DNA from: an uncultured Pelagibacteraceae bacterium
GTDB taxonomy: Bacteria > Pseudomonadota > Alphaproteobacteria > Pelagibacterales > Pelagibacteraceae
DNA length: 41,914 nucleotides
Direction: 5' to 3'
NCBI GenBank assembly: GCA_902607525.1
Contig: CACLKK010000005.1
Coordinates: 1-41,914 of the forward strand
The translations under genes were made by a program, and so were the position numbers. Below, one piece after another: positions 1-9,663 of the stretch (its first letter is position 1; each line of letters begins with the position of its first letter). The notes under the pieces are model-generated. The model ran no database searches. It was not told where the DNA came from and was given only the letters and a program-made list of their open reading frames with translations.

Positions 1-1
1 A

Positions 2-790
2 GGAACTGTATTAGTAGATAGAAAAAATCTATGGAAAGGAAAACCACATAAATCATTAACTGTAGGCAGTCATTCCACAGGAGGAAGAAACAATCTTGGC
101 AGAATTACTTCTAGACATAAAGGTGCGGGACATAAACAAAGATACAGACAAATTGATTTTTACAGAAAAAAAGATGACATGAAAGCAAAAGTCGAAAGAA
201 TTGAATATGATCCAAATAGATCAGCTTATGTTGCTTTAATTAAATATGAAGATGGAGTGATGAATTATATTATTGCGCCAAACCAAATTAAAAAAGGAGA
301 TGAAATTGTTTCAGGAAGAAATAAAAAGATAGAAGTGGGAAATTGTATGCAGTTATCAGACATTCCTACAGGTACAGATATACATAATATTGAATTACAG
401 CCAAATTCAGGAGCAAAACTAGTTAGATCAGCAGGTGCATCAGCGCAAATTTCAGGAACTGATGACAATTATTGTATAATCAAATTAAATTCTGGTGAGA
501 TAAGAAAAATTATAAATACAGCCAGAGCTACAATTGGATCTGTTTCAAACAATGACCATCAAAATATAAAAATAGGTAAAGCAGGAAGAAATAGATGGAG
601 AGGTATTAGACCTCAATCAAGAGGAGTTGTAATGAATCCGGTAGATCACCCACATGGTGGTGGTGAAGGAAAAACCTCAGGAGGAAGAGATCCTGTGTCT
701 CCATGGGGACAGTCAGCAAAAGGTTTAAAAACAAGAGTAAATAAAAGATCTAATAAGTTTATAATTTCAAGAAGGAAAAAAAGGAAATAA
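2..790 (+). CDS. rplB: 50S ribosomal protein L2 (5' truncated by window edge)
   Basis: Frame is open from base 2 (GTVLVDRKNLWKGKPHKSLTVGSHSTGGRNN...) into the listed ORF; C-terminal VMNPVDHPHGGGEGKTSGGRDPVSPWG is the L2 signature. Confidence 0.98.
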   Translation, partial: GTVLVDRKNLWKGKPHKSLTVGSHSTGGRNNLGRITSRHKGAGHKQRYRQIDFYRKKDDMKAKVERIEYDPNRSAYVALIKYEDGVMNYIIAPNQIKKGDEIVSGRNKKIEVGNCMQLSDIPTGTDIHNIELQPNSGAKLVRSAGASAQISGTDDNYCIIKLNSGEIRKIINTARATIGSVSNNDHQNIKIGKAGRNRWRGIRPQSRGVVMNPVDHPHGGGEGKTSGGRDPVSPWGQSAKGLKTRVNKRSNKFIISRRKKRK

Positions 791-793
791 TTT

Positions 794-1183
794 ATGTCAA
801 GATCAGTATGGAAAGGACCATTTGTAGATCCAAGTTTATTAAAAAAAGTTGAAAAATTAAAAACCAAAGCTAATCCAGCTCCAATAAAAACTTGGTCAAG
901 AAAATCAACAATAATTCCTGAATTTGTTGGTATTAGCTTTTTAATTTACAATGGAAAAAAATTTATACCAATTAAAATATCTGAGGAAATGGTAGGACAC
1001 AAATTAGGTGAATTTTCACCAACAAGGCAATTTGCGGGTCACACACCAGCCGATAAAAAGGCAGCACAAACCGCTGAATCAGAATCAGCTGCTAAACCAA
1101 CTGCAGGAGCTAAACCTGCACCTGGAGCAAAAGCAGCTACCCCAGCCAAACCTAAGGAGACAGTTGATAATGCAAAAAAATAA
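794..1183 (+). CDS. rpsS: 30S ribosomal protein S19 with C-terminal extension
   Basis: [18 protein letters not shown]...[23 protein letters not shown] matches S19; about 39 extra residues at the C-terminus. Confidence 0.97.
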   Translation: MSRSVWKGPFVDPSLLKKVEKLKTKANPAPIKTWSRKSTIIPEFVGISFLIYNGKKFIPIKISEEMVGHKLGEFSPTRQFAGHTPADKKAAQTAESESAAKPTAGAKPAPGAKAATPAKPKETVDNAKK

Positions 1184-1553
1184 AAATACAGTAAAAGCAA
1201 TAAATAGAAATGTTAGGTCTAGTCCAAGAAAAATAAATCTTTTACTTAAAAACATAAGGGGAAAAAAAGCTGATGTTGCCATAAGAGATTTATCTTTTGC
1301 TAGACAAAGAATAGCATCAGAAATTAAAAAAACTGTCCAATCAGCAGTAGCTAATGCTGAGAATAATAATCAATATGATATCGATAATTTATATATTAAA
1401 GAAGCATATGTTGGAAAGTCAATAGTTCTTAAAAGATTTAGACCGAGAGCTAAAGGTAGAGCTAGTGGAATAAAAAAACCATATACAAATTTAACAATAA
1501 TATTATCTGAAAATAATAAAAATAACGAGGAATTACATGGGTCAAAAAGTTAA
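1170..1553 (+). CDS. rplV: 50S ribosomal protein L22
   Basis: ATG at 1170 gives [32 protein letters not shown]; the upstream ORF extension overlaps rpsS out of frame. C-terminal [22 protein letters not shown] is the L22 signature. Confidence 0.95.
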   Translation: MQKNKNTVKAINRNVRSSPRKINLLLKNIRGKKADVAIRDLSFARQRIASEIKKTVQSAVANAENNNQYDIDNLYIKEAYVGKSIVLKRFRPRAKGRASGIKKPYTNLTIILSENNKNNEELHGSKS

Positions 1554-2226
1554 TCCTATAGGATTTAGACTTGGCATTAATAGAGGATGGGATTCTGTCT
1601 GGTTTTCAAAGAAACGAGACTATGGAAAGCTCTTAATAGAGGATTATAAAATTAGAGAATACGTTAAGAAAAACGTGGTAAATTCCGGAGTCTCACAAGT
1701 TTTAATAGAAAGAACATCCAAAAAATGCATTGTATCTATTTATACTTCAAGACCAGGATTTGTAATTGGTAAAAAAGGTTCAGACATTGAAAAGATTAAA
1801 AATAATCTGTCAAAAATATCTAATACAGAAGTAAGCTTAAATATTAAAGAAGTAAAAAAACCGGAATTAAATGCATACCTTGTAGCTGAAAATATCGCAC
1901 AACAGCTTGTTAAAAGAATAGCTTTTAGAAAAACAATGAAGAGAGCAATCCAATCTGCATTAAGACTTGGCGCTAAAGGAATAAGAGTTTGTTTGGCTGG
2001 GAGATTAGCTGGAAATGAAATTGCTAGAACTGAATGGCTAAGAGAAGGAAGTGTACCTCTTCATACATTTAGAGCTGAAGTTGATTATGCAGAAGCAGAA
2101 GCTTTAACAGCATATGGAATTATAGGTGTAAAAGTTTGGATTTACAAAGGGGAAGTATTTTCAAACAAAATAAATAAAAAAGAAAAGGATAAAGAGAATG
2201 TTACAACCAACAAGAACAAAATATAG
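1537..2226 (+). CDS. rpsC: 30S ribosomal protein S3
   Basis: [22 protein letters not shown] domain and C-terminal S3 motifs. Confidence 0.98.
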   Translation: MGQKVNPIGFRLGINRGWDSVWFSKKRDYGKLLIEDYKIREYVKKNVVNSGVSQVLIERTSKKCIVSIYTSRPGFVIGKKGSDIEKIKNNLSKISNTEVSLNIKEVKKPELNAYLVAENIAQQLVKRIAFRKTMKRAIQSALRLGAKGIRVCLAGRLAGNEIARTEWLREGSVPLHTFRAEVDYAEAEALTAYGIIGVKVWIYKGEVFSNKINKKEKDKENVTTNKNKI

Positions 2227-2605
2227 AAAAGCCCACAAAGGGAGAATCCATGGAACAGCTGCAAGAGCAGCAACCTTAAATTATGGTCAGTATGGGCTAA
2301 AAGCTATACAGCCTGATAGGGTAATAGGAAAACAAATAGAGGCAGCTAGAGTAGCTTTAACAAGATACATGAAAAGAACTGGAAAAGTTTGGACAAGAGT
2401 GTTTCCTAATATACCAGTATCAAAAAAACCAACTGAAGTGAGAATGGGAAAAGGAAAAGGTAATCCAGAATATTGGGCTTGCAGAGTAAAACCTGGAAGA
2501 ATAATTTTTGAGGTAGATGGTATTGATGAACCAACAGCTAGAATAGCGTTATATAAAGCTTCAACAAAATTACCAATAAAAACTAAATTTATTAAAAGAT
2601 TTTAA
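2198..2605 (+). CDS. rplP: 50S ribosomal protein L16
   Basis: [16 protein letters not shown]...[27 protein letters not shown]; start overlaps the rpsC end. Confidence 0.98.
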   Translation: MLQPTRTKYRKAHKGRIHGTAARAATLNYGQYGLKAIQPDRVIGKQIEAARVALTRYMKRTGKVWTRVFPNIPVSKKPTEVRMGKGKGNPEYWACRVKPGRIIFEVDGIDEPTARIALYKASTKLPIKTKFIKRF

Positions 2606-2607
2606 AA

Positions 2608-2793
2608 ATGAAAAGTAAAGAAGTAAATAAATTAAGTAAAGATGAATTAGAGAGCAAAATTGCTTCTTTAAAAAAGGATTTATTTAATTTTAGGTTTAGA
2701 AAAATAAATGGTCAAATGGAAGACACATCAAAAGTTTCGATGATAAAAAAAGATTTAGCTAAAATATTAACCAAATTAAATGTAAAGAAATAA
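2608..2793 (+). CDS. rpmC: 50S ribosomal protein L29
   Basis: 61 aa, L29-like, between rplP and rpsQ. Confidence 0.95.
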   Translation: MKSKEVNKLSKDELESKIASLKKDLFNFRFRKINGQMEDTSKVSMIKKDLAKILTKLNVKK

Positions 2794-2794
2794 T

Positions 2795-3025
2795 ATGAGT
2801 AAAAAAATTTTAAAAGGTAAAGTAGTTAAAGATAAAAATGATAAAACAATTGTTGTTTTAGTAAAAAGAAAATACATGCATCCATTTTTTAGTAAAGTAA
2901 TTACTTCATCTAAAAAATATCATGCGCATGATGAAAACAATAAATTTAAGGTAGGAGACGATGTTAAGATTATTGAATCAAAACCATTTTCAAAAATGAA
3001 AAAGTGGGAGGTAATTAGCAAGTGA
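2795..3025 (+). CDS. rpsQ: 30S ribosomal protein S17
   Basis: [31 protein letters not shown]...[25 protein letters not shown]. Confidence 0.97.
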   Translation: MSKKILKGKVVKDKNDKTIVVLVKRKYMHPFFSKVITSSKKYHAHDENNKFKVGDDVKIIESKPFSKMKKWEVISK

Positions 3026-3390
3026 TACAAGTACAAACAGAATTAAATGTTGCAGATAATACTGGTGCACGTAGGGTTGAATGCATAAAGGTCCTTGGAG
3101 GATCAAAAAGAAGATATGCATCAATAGGTGATAGTATTGTTATTAGTGTAAAAGATGCAATTCCTAACGGAAAAGTTAAAAAAGGTTCTGTGCAAAAGGC
3201 TGTAGTAGTAAGAACAAAATATTCAATACACAGACAAGATGGAAGCTCTGTAAAATTTGATAATAACGCAGTCGTGATTATAGATGAAAAAGGTGAACCT
3301 ATAGGAACTAGAATTTTTGGTCCAGTTACACGAGAGTTAAGAGCTAAAGGTCAGACTAAAATTATATCACTAGCACCGGAGGTATTATAA
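3022..3390 (+). CDS. rplN: 50S ribosomal protein L14
   Basis: GTG start; [33 protein letters not shown]. Confidence 0.98.
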   Translation: MIQVQTELNVADNTGARRVECIKVLGGSKRRYASIGDSIVISVKDAIPNGKVKKGSVQKAVVVRTKYSIHRQDGSSVKFDNNAVVIIDEKGEPIGTRIFGPVTRELRAKGQTKIISLAPEVL

Positions 3391-3392
3391 AA

Positions 3393-3641
3393 ATGATAAA
3401 AAAAGGAAATCAAGTAGAAATTCTATCAGGGAAAGACAAAGGTAAAAAAGGTGAAGTGATCGAAATATTAAAAAGTGAATATAGAGCAAAAGTTAAAGGC
3501 ATTAACCTTATAAAAAAACATGAAAAAACAACCAAAGAAAAAAAAGGTGGAATAATTACAAAAGAAAACTTTATTCATATTTCAAACTTAAAGTCTTTAG
3601 ATAACAATGAAAAAAAAATTAAAAGTAAGGATAAAAAATAA
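3393..3641 (+). CDS. rplX: 50S ribosomal protein L24
   Basis: KOW motif ([22 protein letters not shown]), position in spc operon. Confidence 0.96.
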   Translation: MIKKGNQVEILSGKDKGKKGEVIEILKSEYRAKVKGINLIKKHEKTTKEKKGGIITKENFIHISNLKSLDNNEKKIKSKDKK

Positions 3642-4207
3642 TGATACCAAGATTAAAAGAACAATATGAAAAAAAGATCATAATTGATCTTCAAAAAGAA
3701 TTTTCATTAAAAAATAAATTTATGGTTCCAAAAGTCACAAAAGTTATTTTAAATATGGGATTAGGATCTAGTGCTAGTGATAAAAAAATTCTACAAAATT
3801 GTATTGAAGACATGTCCTTAATTAGTGGACAAAAACCTATTGTTACAAGATTTAAAAAATCTATATCTAATTTTAAATCTAGAAAAGGAACTCCAGCAGG
3901 AGTGAAAGTAACGCTTAGAAAAAATAGAATGTACGAATTTATAGATAGACTAGTTAATATAGCTTTACCAAGAATCAAAGATTTTAGAGGCTTAAGTGAA
4001 AAAGGATTTGATAATTTTGGTAATTATACATTTGGTATCAAAGAGCACATAATATTTCCGGAAATAAATTTTGATAAAGTTGATAGGATAAGAGGAATGG
4101 ATATAACTCTATGCACAACATGCGCAGATAAAAAGATTTCATTTGCACTATTAAAAGCAATGAATTTTCCATTTTATAAAACAAAAAGCAAGAAGGAGGT
4201 TAATTAA
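3641..4207 (+). CDS. rplE: 50S ribosomal protein L5
   Basis: [12 protein letters not shown]...NKFMVPKVTKVILNMGLG...GVKVTLR. Confidence 0.98.
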   Translation: MIPRLKEQYEKKIIIDLQKEFSLKNKFMVPKVTKVILNMGLGSSASDKKILQNCIEDMSLISGQKPIVTRFKKSISNFKSRKGTPAGVKVTLRKNRMYEFIDRLVNIALPRIKDFRGLSEKGFDNFGNYTFGIKEHIIFPEINFDKVDRIRGMDITLCTTCADKKISFALLKAMNFPFYKTKSKKEVN

Positions 4208-4213
4208 ATTTTT

Positions 4214-4519
4214 ATGGCAAAAACTAGTGCAATACAAAGAAATTTAAAAAGAATAAAGCTTTCAAAAAAATTCTTAAAAAAAAGAGAAGCTTTAAAGAAA
4301 ATTATTAAAAATAAAAAATTGCCGTTAACAGAGAGATTTGAAGCTCAATTAAAATTGGCAAAAATACCAAGAAATTCAGCAAGAACAAGAATTAGAAATA
4401 GATGCGAAATTACAGGAAGACCGCATGGTGTTTATAGAAAATTAAGAATTTCTAGGATTGCCCTACGAGAATTGGCTTCAAGTGGAAAAATTCCTGGAAT
4501 GACAAAATCTAGTTGGTAA
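4214..4519 (+). CDS. rpsN: 30S ribosomal protein S14
   Basis: [49 protein letters not shown]. Confidence 0.98.
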   Translation: MAKTSAIQRNLKRIKLSKKFLKKREALKKIIKNKKLPLTERFEAQLKLAKIPRNSARTRIRNRCEITGRPHGVYRKLRISRIALRELASSGKIPGMTKSSW

Positions 4520-4534
4520 AAATTAAGGAGGAAA

Positions 4535-4933
4535 ATGAGTTTTACAGACCCAATTGCAGATATGATTACGAGAATTCGTAATGCACAGCTTAGAACTTTA
4601 AATACAGTAAGCATACCCAATTCTAAGCTTCGCTCAAGAATTCTAGATGTTTTAAAGGAAGAAGGCTATATATCAAACTACAAAATTGAATCAGACAAAG
4701 GAAATAATAAATTTTTGTTAGTTGATTTAAAATATAATAATGGAGTTCCAGTAATAAGAGAAATATCAAGAGTGTCAAAGCCAGGCAGAAGAATTTATAC
4801 AAAAGCTGACAGCATACCTAAAATTCAAAATGGACTTGGTATAGCTATAGTTTCTACTTCAAAAGGAATTATGTCGGATAATAATGCGAGATTAAAAAAA
4901 ATTGGTGGTGAAATAATTTGTAGAGTATTTTAA
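4535..4933 (+). CDS. rpsH: 30S ribosomal protein S8
   Basis: DPIADMITRIRNAQ...STSKGIMSDNNARLKKIGGEIICRVF. Confidence 0.98.
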   Translation: MSFTDPIADMITRIRNAQLRTLNTVSIPNSKLRSRILDVLKEEGYISNYKIESDKGNNKFLLVDLKYNNGVPVIREISRVSKPGRRIYTKADSIPKIQNGLGIAIVSTSKGIMSDNNARLKKIGGEIICRVF

Positions 4934-4939
4934 ATATTT

Positions 4940-5479
4940 ATGTCTAAACTTGGAAAAAAACCTATATCAATACCAAAAGACACTAAGGTAAAAGTGGAAA
5001 GTGGTAAATTAATTTTAACTGGACCTAAAGGGTCGCGTGAGTTAAGCATCAATGATAAAATTTTTTCTTTATCAATAGAAAATGATAAAAATATTGCGCT
5101 AAAAAAGAACAATAAAAGCGACACCTCTAATATTATGTGGGGAACAACAAGAAGTATAATAAATAGTGCTCTTATCGGCGTTTCTACTGGACATGAAAAG
5201 ATACTTGAATTGAGTGGTGTAGGATTTAGAGCAAATTTAAAGGGAAATATATTAAATTTACAAATTGGTTTAAGTCACGACGTATCATACCCAATACCTG
5301 ATGGAATAAAAATCAACGTAGAAAAAAATACTGTTATTAAAATTTCAGGAATTGACAAAGAATTAGTTGGTAAAGTTGCATCTGAAATAAAAATGATGAA
5401 GCCAGTAGAACCTTATAAAGCAAAAGGAATTAAAGAAAGAGGCCAATTTGTTTTAAGAAAAGAAGGAAAAAAGAAATAA
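4940..5479 (+). CDS. rplF: 50S ribosomal protein L6
   Basis: MSKLGKKPISIPKDTKV...EPYKAKGIKERGQFVLRKEGKKK. Confidence 0.98.
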   Translation: MSKLGKKPISIPKDTKVKVESGKLILTGPKGSRELSINDKIFSLSIENDKNIALKKNNKSDTSNIMWGTTRSIINSALIGVSTGHEKILELSGVGFRANLKGNILNLQIGLSHDVSYPIPDGIKINVEKNTVIKISGIDKELVGKVASEIKMMKPVEPYKAKGIKERGQFVLRKEGKKK

Positions 5480-5824
5480 ATGTCTAATATTTTATACAGA
5501 AAAAGAGCTCAGAGAGTAAGAAGAAAGCTTAAAAAATATAATAAAGGAAGATTTAGATTAACAGTGTACAGATCTTCCAAAAATATATCTGCTCAAATAA
5601 TTGATGATATTAATAAAAAAACATTGATATCATCAACATCTAATAAAAAAGATAGTAAAAATAAGAAAAAAGTGGATAGATCTCTTGAGGTGGCACAAAT
5701 ATTAATTAAGAAGGCAGCAGAAAAAAAAATTACCAAAGTTTATTTTGATAGAGGCAGATATAAATATCATGGTAGGATTAAATCTTTTGCCGAAGCTTTG
5801 AGAAAAGGAGGGTTAACTTTTTAA
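5480..5824 (+). CDS. rplR: 50S ribosomal protein L18
   Basis: [18 protein letters not shown]...[27 protein letters not shown]. Confidence 0.98.
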   Translation: MSNILYRKRAQRVRRKLKKYNKGRFRLTVYRSSKNISAQIIDDINKKTLISSTSNKKDSKNKKKVDRSLEVAQILIKKAAEKKITKVYFDRGRYKYHGRIKSFAEALRKGGLTF

Positions 5825-5832
5825 TAAATCAT

Positions 5833-6330
5833 ATGGAAAACGTTGAATTAAAAGATAAGTTAGTTTCAGTAAATAGAATTACCAAAGTTGTAAAAGGTGG
5901 TAGAAGATTTGCTTTTTCAGCACTTGTTGTTGTTGGTAATTTTGCCGGTTCCATAGGCGTTGGTCATGCTAAAGCTAAACAAGTACCTGATGCTATAAAA
6001 AAAGCTACTCAAACAGCTAAAAATAATTTATTTAAAATACCTTTAAGAGAAGGAAGAACTTTGCATCACGATGTTTTGTGCAAAGATGGAGCAGGAAAAG
6101 TTTTATTAAGATCGGCACCTTCAGGTACAGGTATTATAGCAGGCGGACCAATAAGAGCTGCTTGTGAAGTGCTTGGAATCAAGGATATAGTTGGTAAATC
6201 CATGGGATCATCTAACCCTATTAATGTTTTAAGAGCATGTATAAAAGGTTTAAAAAGTCAAAAATCTCCAAAACATATAGCTAACACAAGAGGAAAAAAT
6301 ATTGCCGAAATTACTAAAAAGAAACAATAA
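5833..6330 (+). CDS. rpsE: 30S ribosomal protein S5
   Basis: [26 protein letters not shown]...[15 protein letters not shown]. Confidence 0.98.
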   Translation: MENVELKDKLVSVNRITKVVKGGRRFAFSALVVVGNFAGSIGVGHAKAKQVPDAIKKATQTAKNNLFKIPLREGRTLHHDVLCKDGAGKVLLRSAPSGTGIIAGGPIRAACEVLGIKDIVGKSMGSSNPINVLRACIKGLKSQKSPKHIANTRGKNIAEITKKKQ

Positions 6331-6340
6331 GATATTATTT

Positions 6341-6799
6341 ATGCAACTAAACACATTAAAACCAAAAATTACAAAACAAAAAAAAAAGAGACTAGGCAGA
6401 GGAATAGGCTCTTCTAAAGGAAAAACTTCAGGAAGAGGACACAAGGGCCAAAAGTCAAGATCTGGTGTTGCTATTAAAAGTTTTGAAGGAGGGCAAATGC
6501 CTTTGTATAGAAGGTTGCCTAAAAGAGGATTCAATAAAATTAAAAATAATAAAAATCTAGCAATAATAAGTTTATCAAAAATTGATTTAATTATTAAAAA
6601 ACATGCAAGTATAACAAAAGATAAAATTAATCTTACAAATTTACAAAAATTTAAATTAATTAATAAAAAATACAATAAATTAAAGCTGCTTGGACCTGGT
6701 GATTTAAAACAAAAATTAACTTTTGAAGTTAATGCGATTTCAAAATCAGCCAAGGAAACTATAGAGAAATCTGGCGGAAGAGTTACTTTGGTTAAATAA
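6341..6799 (+). CDS. rplO: 50S ribosomal protein L15
   Basis: ATG at 6341 gives MQLNTLKPKITKQKKKRLGRGIGSSKGKTSGRGHKGQKSRSG; directly follows rpsE. Confidence 0.97.
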   Translation: MQLNTLKPKITKQKKKRLGRGIGSSKGKTSGRGHKGQKSRSGVAIKSFEGGQMPLYRRLPKRGFNKIKNNKNLAIISLSKIDLIIKKHASITKDKINLTNLQKFKLINKKYNKLKLLGPGDLKQKLTFEVNAISKSAKETIEKSGGRVTLVK

Positions 6800-6814
6800 T
6801 ATAGAAATAAAAAA

Positions 6815-8116
6815 ATGGCAAACGGTACTAATGATACGGGTTTTTTTTCTAAAAGTAATGATTTAAGAAATAGAATTTTCTTTACTATTTTTATTCTTGC
6901 GATCTATAGATTGGGAACTTATGTACCTTTACCCGGAATTGATCCAGAGTCTTTAAAAACATTGATGCAATCAACTCAAAAAGGATTGATTGGAATGTTC
7001 AATGTTTTTTCTGGTGGAGCAGTTAGTAGAATGGCTATATTTGCTTTAGGTATAATGCCTTATATTTCATCTTCAATTATTATTAATTTACTTACTGGAG
7101 TTTCAGAAACTTTTAAAAATTTAAAAAATCAAGGAGAGATTGGTAGAAAAAAAATTACACAATACACAAGATATGGAACAGTTTTACTTGCTACGATTCA
7201 AGGTTATGGAGTATCAGTTGGACTTGAAAATTCGGGATCAGTAGTTATTGAACCAGGTTTTTATTTTAAATTAACAACTGTTATTACCTTAGTTGCAGGA
7301 ACTATTTTTTTAATGTGGTTGGGTGAGCAAATAACGCAAAGAGGAATTGGAAACGGAATATCTTTAATAATATTTTCTGGAATAGTTGCAGAGATCCCAC
7401 GAGCATTAGCTACAACTTTTGAACTTGGTAGAACAGGAGCTTTGTCAGCCTCAACTATAATATTTATTTTTCTTCTTATAATTGTAACTGTTGCCTTTAT
7501 AGTTTTTATTGAAAGGGCAATAAGGAAAATATTAATTAATTATCCAAAAAGACAAATGGGAACAAAAATTTATGGTGGTGAATCTTCTCATTTACCTTTA
7601 AAAATTAATACAGCGGGAGTTATTCCTGCTATTTTTGCTTCGGCATTATTATTATTACCAATAACTTTTACAAATTTTGGGTTTTCTGATACAGAAACTT
7701 TTATAGATTTTTCTTCTTTATTTTCTCAGGGAAAACCTTTGTATATGCTTTTGTATGCTTCAGGTATAATATTTTTCTCTTTTTTTTATACCTCAATAGT
7801 TTTTAATCCTAAAGAAACTGCTGAAAATTTAAGAAAACATGGTGGTTATGTTCCGGGTATAAGACCTGGTGAAAGAACTGCATTTTATATAGAAGAAATT
7901 TTGACAAAATTAACTACAATTGGAGCTTTATATCTAACTCTAGTGTGTTTAATGCCTGAGTTTTTGATATCAAAATATCCCATCCCATTTTATCTTGGAG
8001 GAACTTCCGTATTAATAGTTGTGGTTGTTGCAATGGATACTGTTTCTCAAGTTCAAACAAGATTAATGAGCCAACAATATGAGTCTTTAATAAAAAAAAC
8101 TAAGTTTGGAAGATAG
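6815..8116 (+). CDS. secY: Protein translocase subunit SecY
   Basis: 433 aa, multi-TM; LGIMPYISSSIIINLL, YGxxxLATIQGYG, VNPKETAENLRKHGGYVPGIRPG. Confidence 0.98.
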   Translation: MANGTNDTGFFSKSNDLRNRIFFTIFILAIYRLGTYVPLPGIDPESLKTLMQSTQKGLIGMFNVFSGGAVSRMAIFALGIMPYISSSIIINLLTGVSETFKNLKNQGEIGRKKITQYTRYGTVLLATIQGYGVSVGLENSGSVVIEPGFYFKLTTVITLVAGTIFLMWLGEQITQRGIGNGISLIIFSGIVAEIPRALATTFELGRTGALSASTIIFIFLLIIVTVAFIVFIERAIRKILINYPKRQMGTKIYGGESSHLPLKINTAGVIPAIFASALLLLPITFTNFGFSDTETFIDFSSLFSQGKPLYMLLYASGIIFFSFFYTSIVFNPKETAENLRKHGGYVPGIRPGERTAFYIEEILTKLTTIGALYLTLVCLMPEFLISKYPIPFYLGGTSVLIVVVVAMDTVSQVQTRLMSQQYESLIKKTKFGR

Positions 8117-8120
8117 TAAA

Positions 8121-8771
8121 GTGAATATAATTTTGTTTGGACCTCCAGGAGCTGGAAAAGGAACTCAAGCTGATCACTTAGTAAAATATTTTAAACTTCA
8201 TAAGGTTTCCACTGGAGATTTACTTAGAAATGAAATTAATAATAAAACTGAATTAGGTAATAAAATTAAAATCATAATAGACAAAGGCCAACTTGTTTCC
8301 GATGATATTATTAATAATTTAATAACTAATATTTTATCTAATAAAAAATTCTATGACCGTTTAATTTTTGATGGTTATCCAAGAAATATAGATCAGGCCA
8401 TAAATTTAGATCATCTTGTTAAAAAATATAATCAAAAAATATCTTGTGTACTTAGCCTTAATGTTGAAAAAGAAATAATTATTAAAAGAATTTTAGGAAG
8501 GCAAACCTGTTCAAAATGTGGGTTAATTTTTAATGAGTATTTTTATCCTGCAACGGACAAAAATCATTCTTGCGATATAAAATTTTTAGAGAAACGCTCT
8601 GATGATAACGATAAGACAATTTTAAATCGTTTAGAAACTTATTTAGTTAAAACTTTACCTATATTAGATTATTATAAAAAACTAAATTTGCTTCATGAAA
8701 TTAATGGAAAGGCAAGAATTGATGATATTTTTAAGGAAATAAGCGCTATATTGGCTTCTTTAGAGGCTTGA
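8121..8771 (+). CDS. adk: Adenylate kinase
   Basis: IILFGPPGAGKGTQADHL P-loop, FDGYPRN, zinc-type LID CSKCGLIFN. GTG at 8121 preferred over the upstream TTG at 8106, which overlaps secY. Confidence 0.96.
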   Translation: MNIILFGPPGAGKGTQADHLVKYFKLHKVSTGDLLRNEINNKTELGNKIKIIIDKGQLVSDDIINNLITNILSNKKFYDRLIFDGYPRNIDQAINLDHLVKKYNQKISCVLSLNVEKEIIIKRILGRQTCSKCGLIFNEYFYPATDKNHSCDIKFLEKRSDDNDKTILNRLETYLVKTLPILDYYKKLNLLHEINGKARIDDIFKEISAILASLEA

Positions 8772-8795
8772 CTTTGTAAACCTTATTTATATAAA
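8768..8795 (+). promoter_or_regulatory. Candidate sigma70-type promoter upstream of rpsM (TTGACT - 16 nt - TATAAA)
   Basis: TTGACT at 8768-8773 overlaps the adk stop codon; TATAAA at 8790-8795; 33 nt upstream of the rpsM ATG. Confidence 0.4.
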
Positions 8796-8828
8796 TATCG
8801 CTTTTAGATATCGGATCTCAGATTAATT

Positions 8829-9212
8829 ATGGCACGTATAGCTGGAGTAAATATCCCACAGAATAAAGTTGTTCATGTAGCTTTAACTTACATTCATGGT
8901 ATTGGAAAAAAATTTTCAAACGATATATGCGTTAAGTTGAACATTTCTAAAAATAAAAGAGTTAATAGTTTAACTGAGGATGAAGTTTTGAAAATTAGGG
9001 AATTTATTGATCAAAATTATAAAGTAGAAGGTGATCTAAGAAGAGAAATTTCATTAAATATTAAAAGACTTGTTGATCTCGCAACATATAGAGGTTCTAG
9101 ACATAAAAAAAAATTACCAGTAAGAGGCCAAAGAACTCATTGCAATGCAAGAACAAGAAAAGGTAAAGCGATAGCAATAGCTGGGAAAAAATTAACACCA
9201 TTAAAAAAATAA
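8829..9212 (+). CDS. rpsM: 30S ribosomal protein S13
   Basis: [28 protein letters not shown]...[21 protein letters not shown]. Confidence 0.98.
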   Translation: MARIAGVNIPQNKVVHVALTYIHGIGKKFSNDICVKLNISKNKRVNSLTEDEVLKIREFIDQNYKVEGDLRREISLNIKRLVDLATYRGSRHKKKLPVRGQRTHCNARTRKGKAIAIAGKKLTPLKK

Positions 9213-9216
9213 TTAT

Positions 9217-9657
9217 ATGAATAAAGATTCATCTAAAACTAAGAAGGAACCAACAAAAGAAAAAATTGAAAAACCAGAGAAGGTAAAAAAAGTAAAAAAA
9301 ATTAAGAAAAATATTACTTCTGGTATAGCATATGTGCAGGCTACATTTAACAACACAATCGTCTCTATTACTGATGATAGTGGAAATGTAATAGCATGGT
9401 CTTCTGCTGGATCTAAAGGATTTAAAGGATCAAGAAAATCTACACCTTATGCAGCTCAAATTGCTGCAGATACTGCAGCAACAAAAGCTCAAGAACATGG
9501 ATTAAAAATTCTTACAGTAAAGTTAAAAGGTCCTGGTTCAGGAAGAGAAACTGCGTTAAGAGCATTACAGTCTAGAGGCTTTAAAATTTTGTCTATAAAA
9601 GATGAAACACCAATGGCACACAATGGGTCAAGGCCACCAAAAAAAAGAAGGGTATAA
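9217..9657 (+). CDS. rpsK: 30S ribosomal protein S11 with Lys-rich N-terminal extension
   Basis: [40 protein letters not shown]...[10 protein letters not shown]. Confidence 0.98.
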   Translation: MNKDSSKTKKEPTKEKIEKPEKVKKVKKIKKNITSGIAYVQATFNNTIVSITDDSGNVIAWSSAGSKGFKGSRKSTPYAAQIAADTAATKAQEHGLKILTVKLKGPGSGRETALRALQSRGFKILSIKDETPMAHNGSRPPKKRRV

Positions 9658-9663
9658 AAAAGT

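Noticed and set aside
265-468. Antisense ORF within rplB, and many similar ORFs listed opposite known genes (e.g. 646-867, 3691-3978, 6250-6753, 16021-16467, 40913-41197)
   Set aside because: Each lies fully or mostly opposite a well-supported conserved gene, and none shows a recognisable protein family; expected shadow ORFs.
8106-8120. TTG start giving a 221-aa adenylate kinase
   Set aside because: It adds five residues overlapping secY; GTG at 8121 gives the standard MNIILFGPPGAGKGTQ N-terminus.
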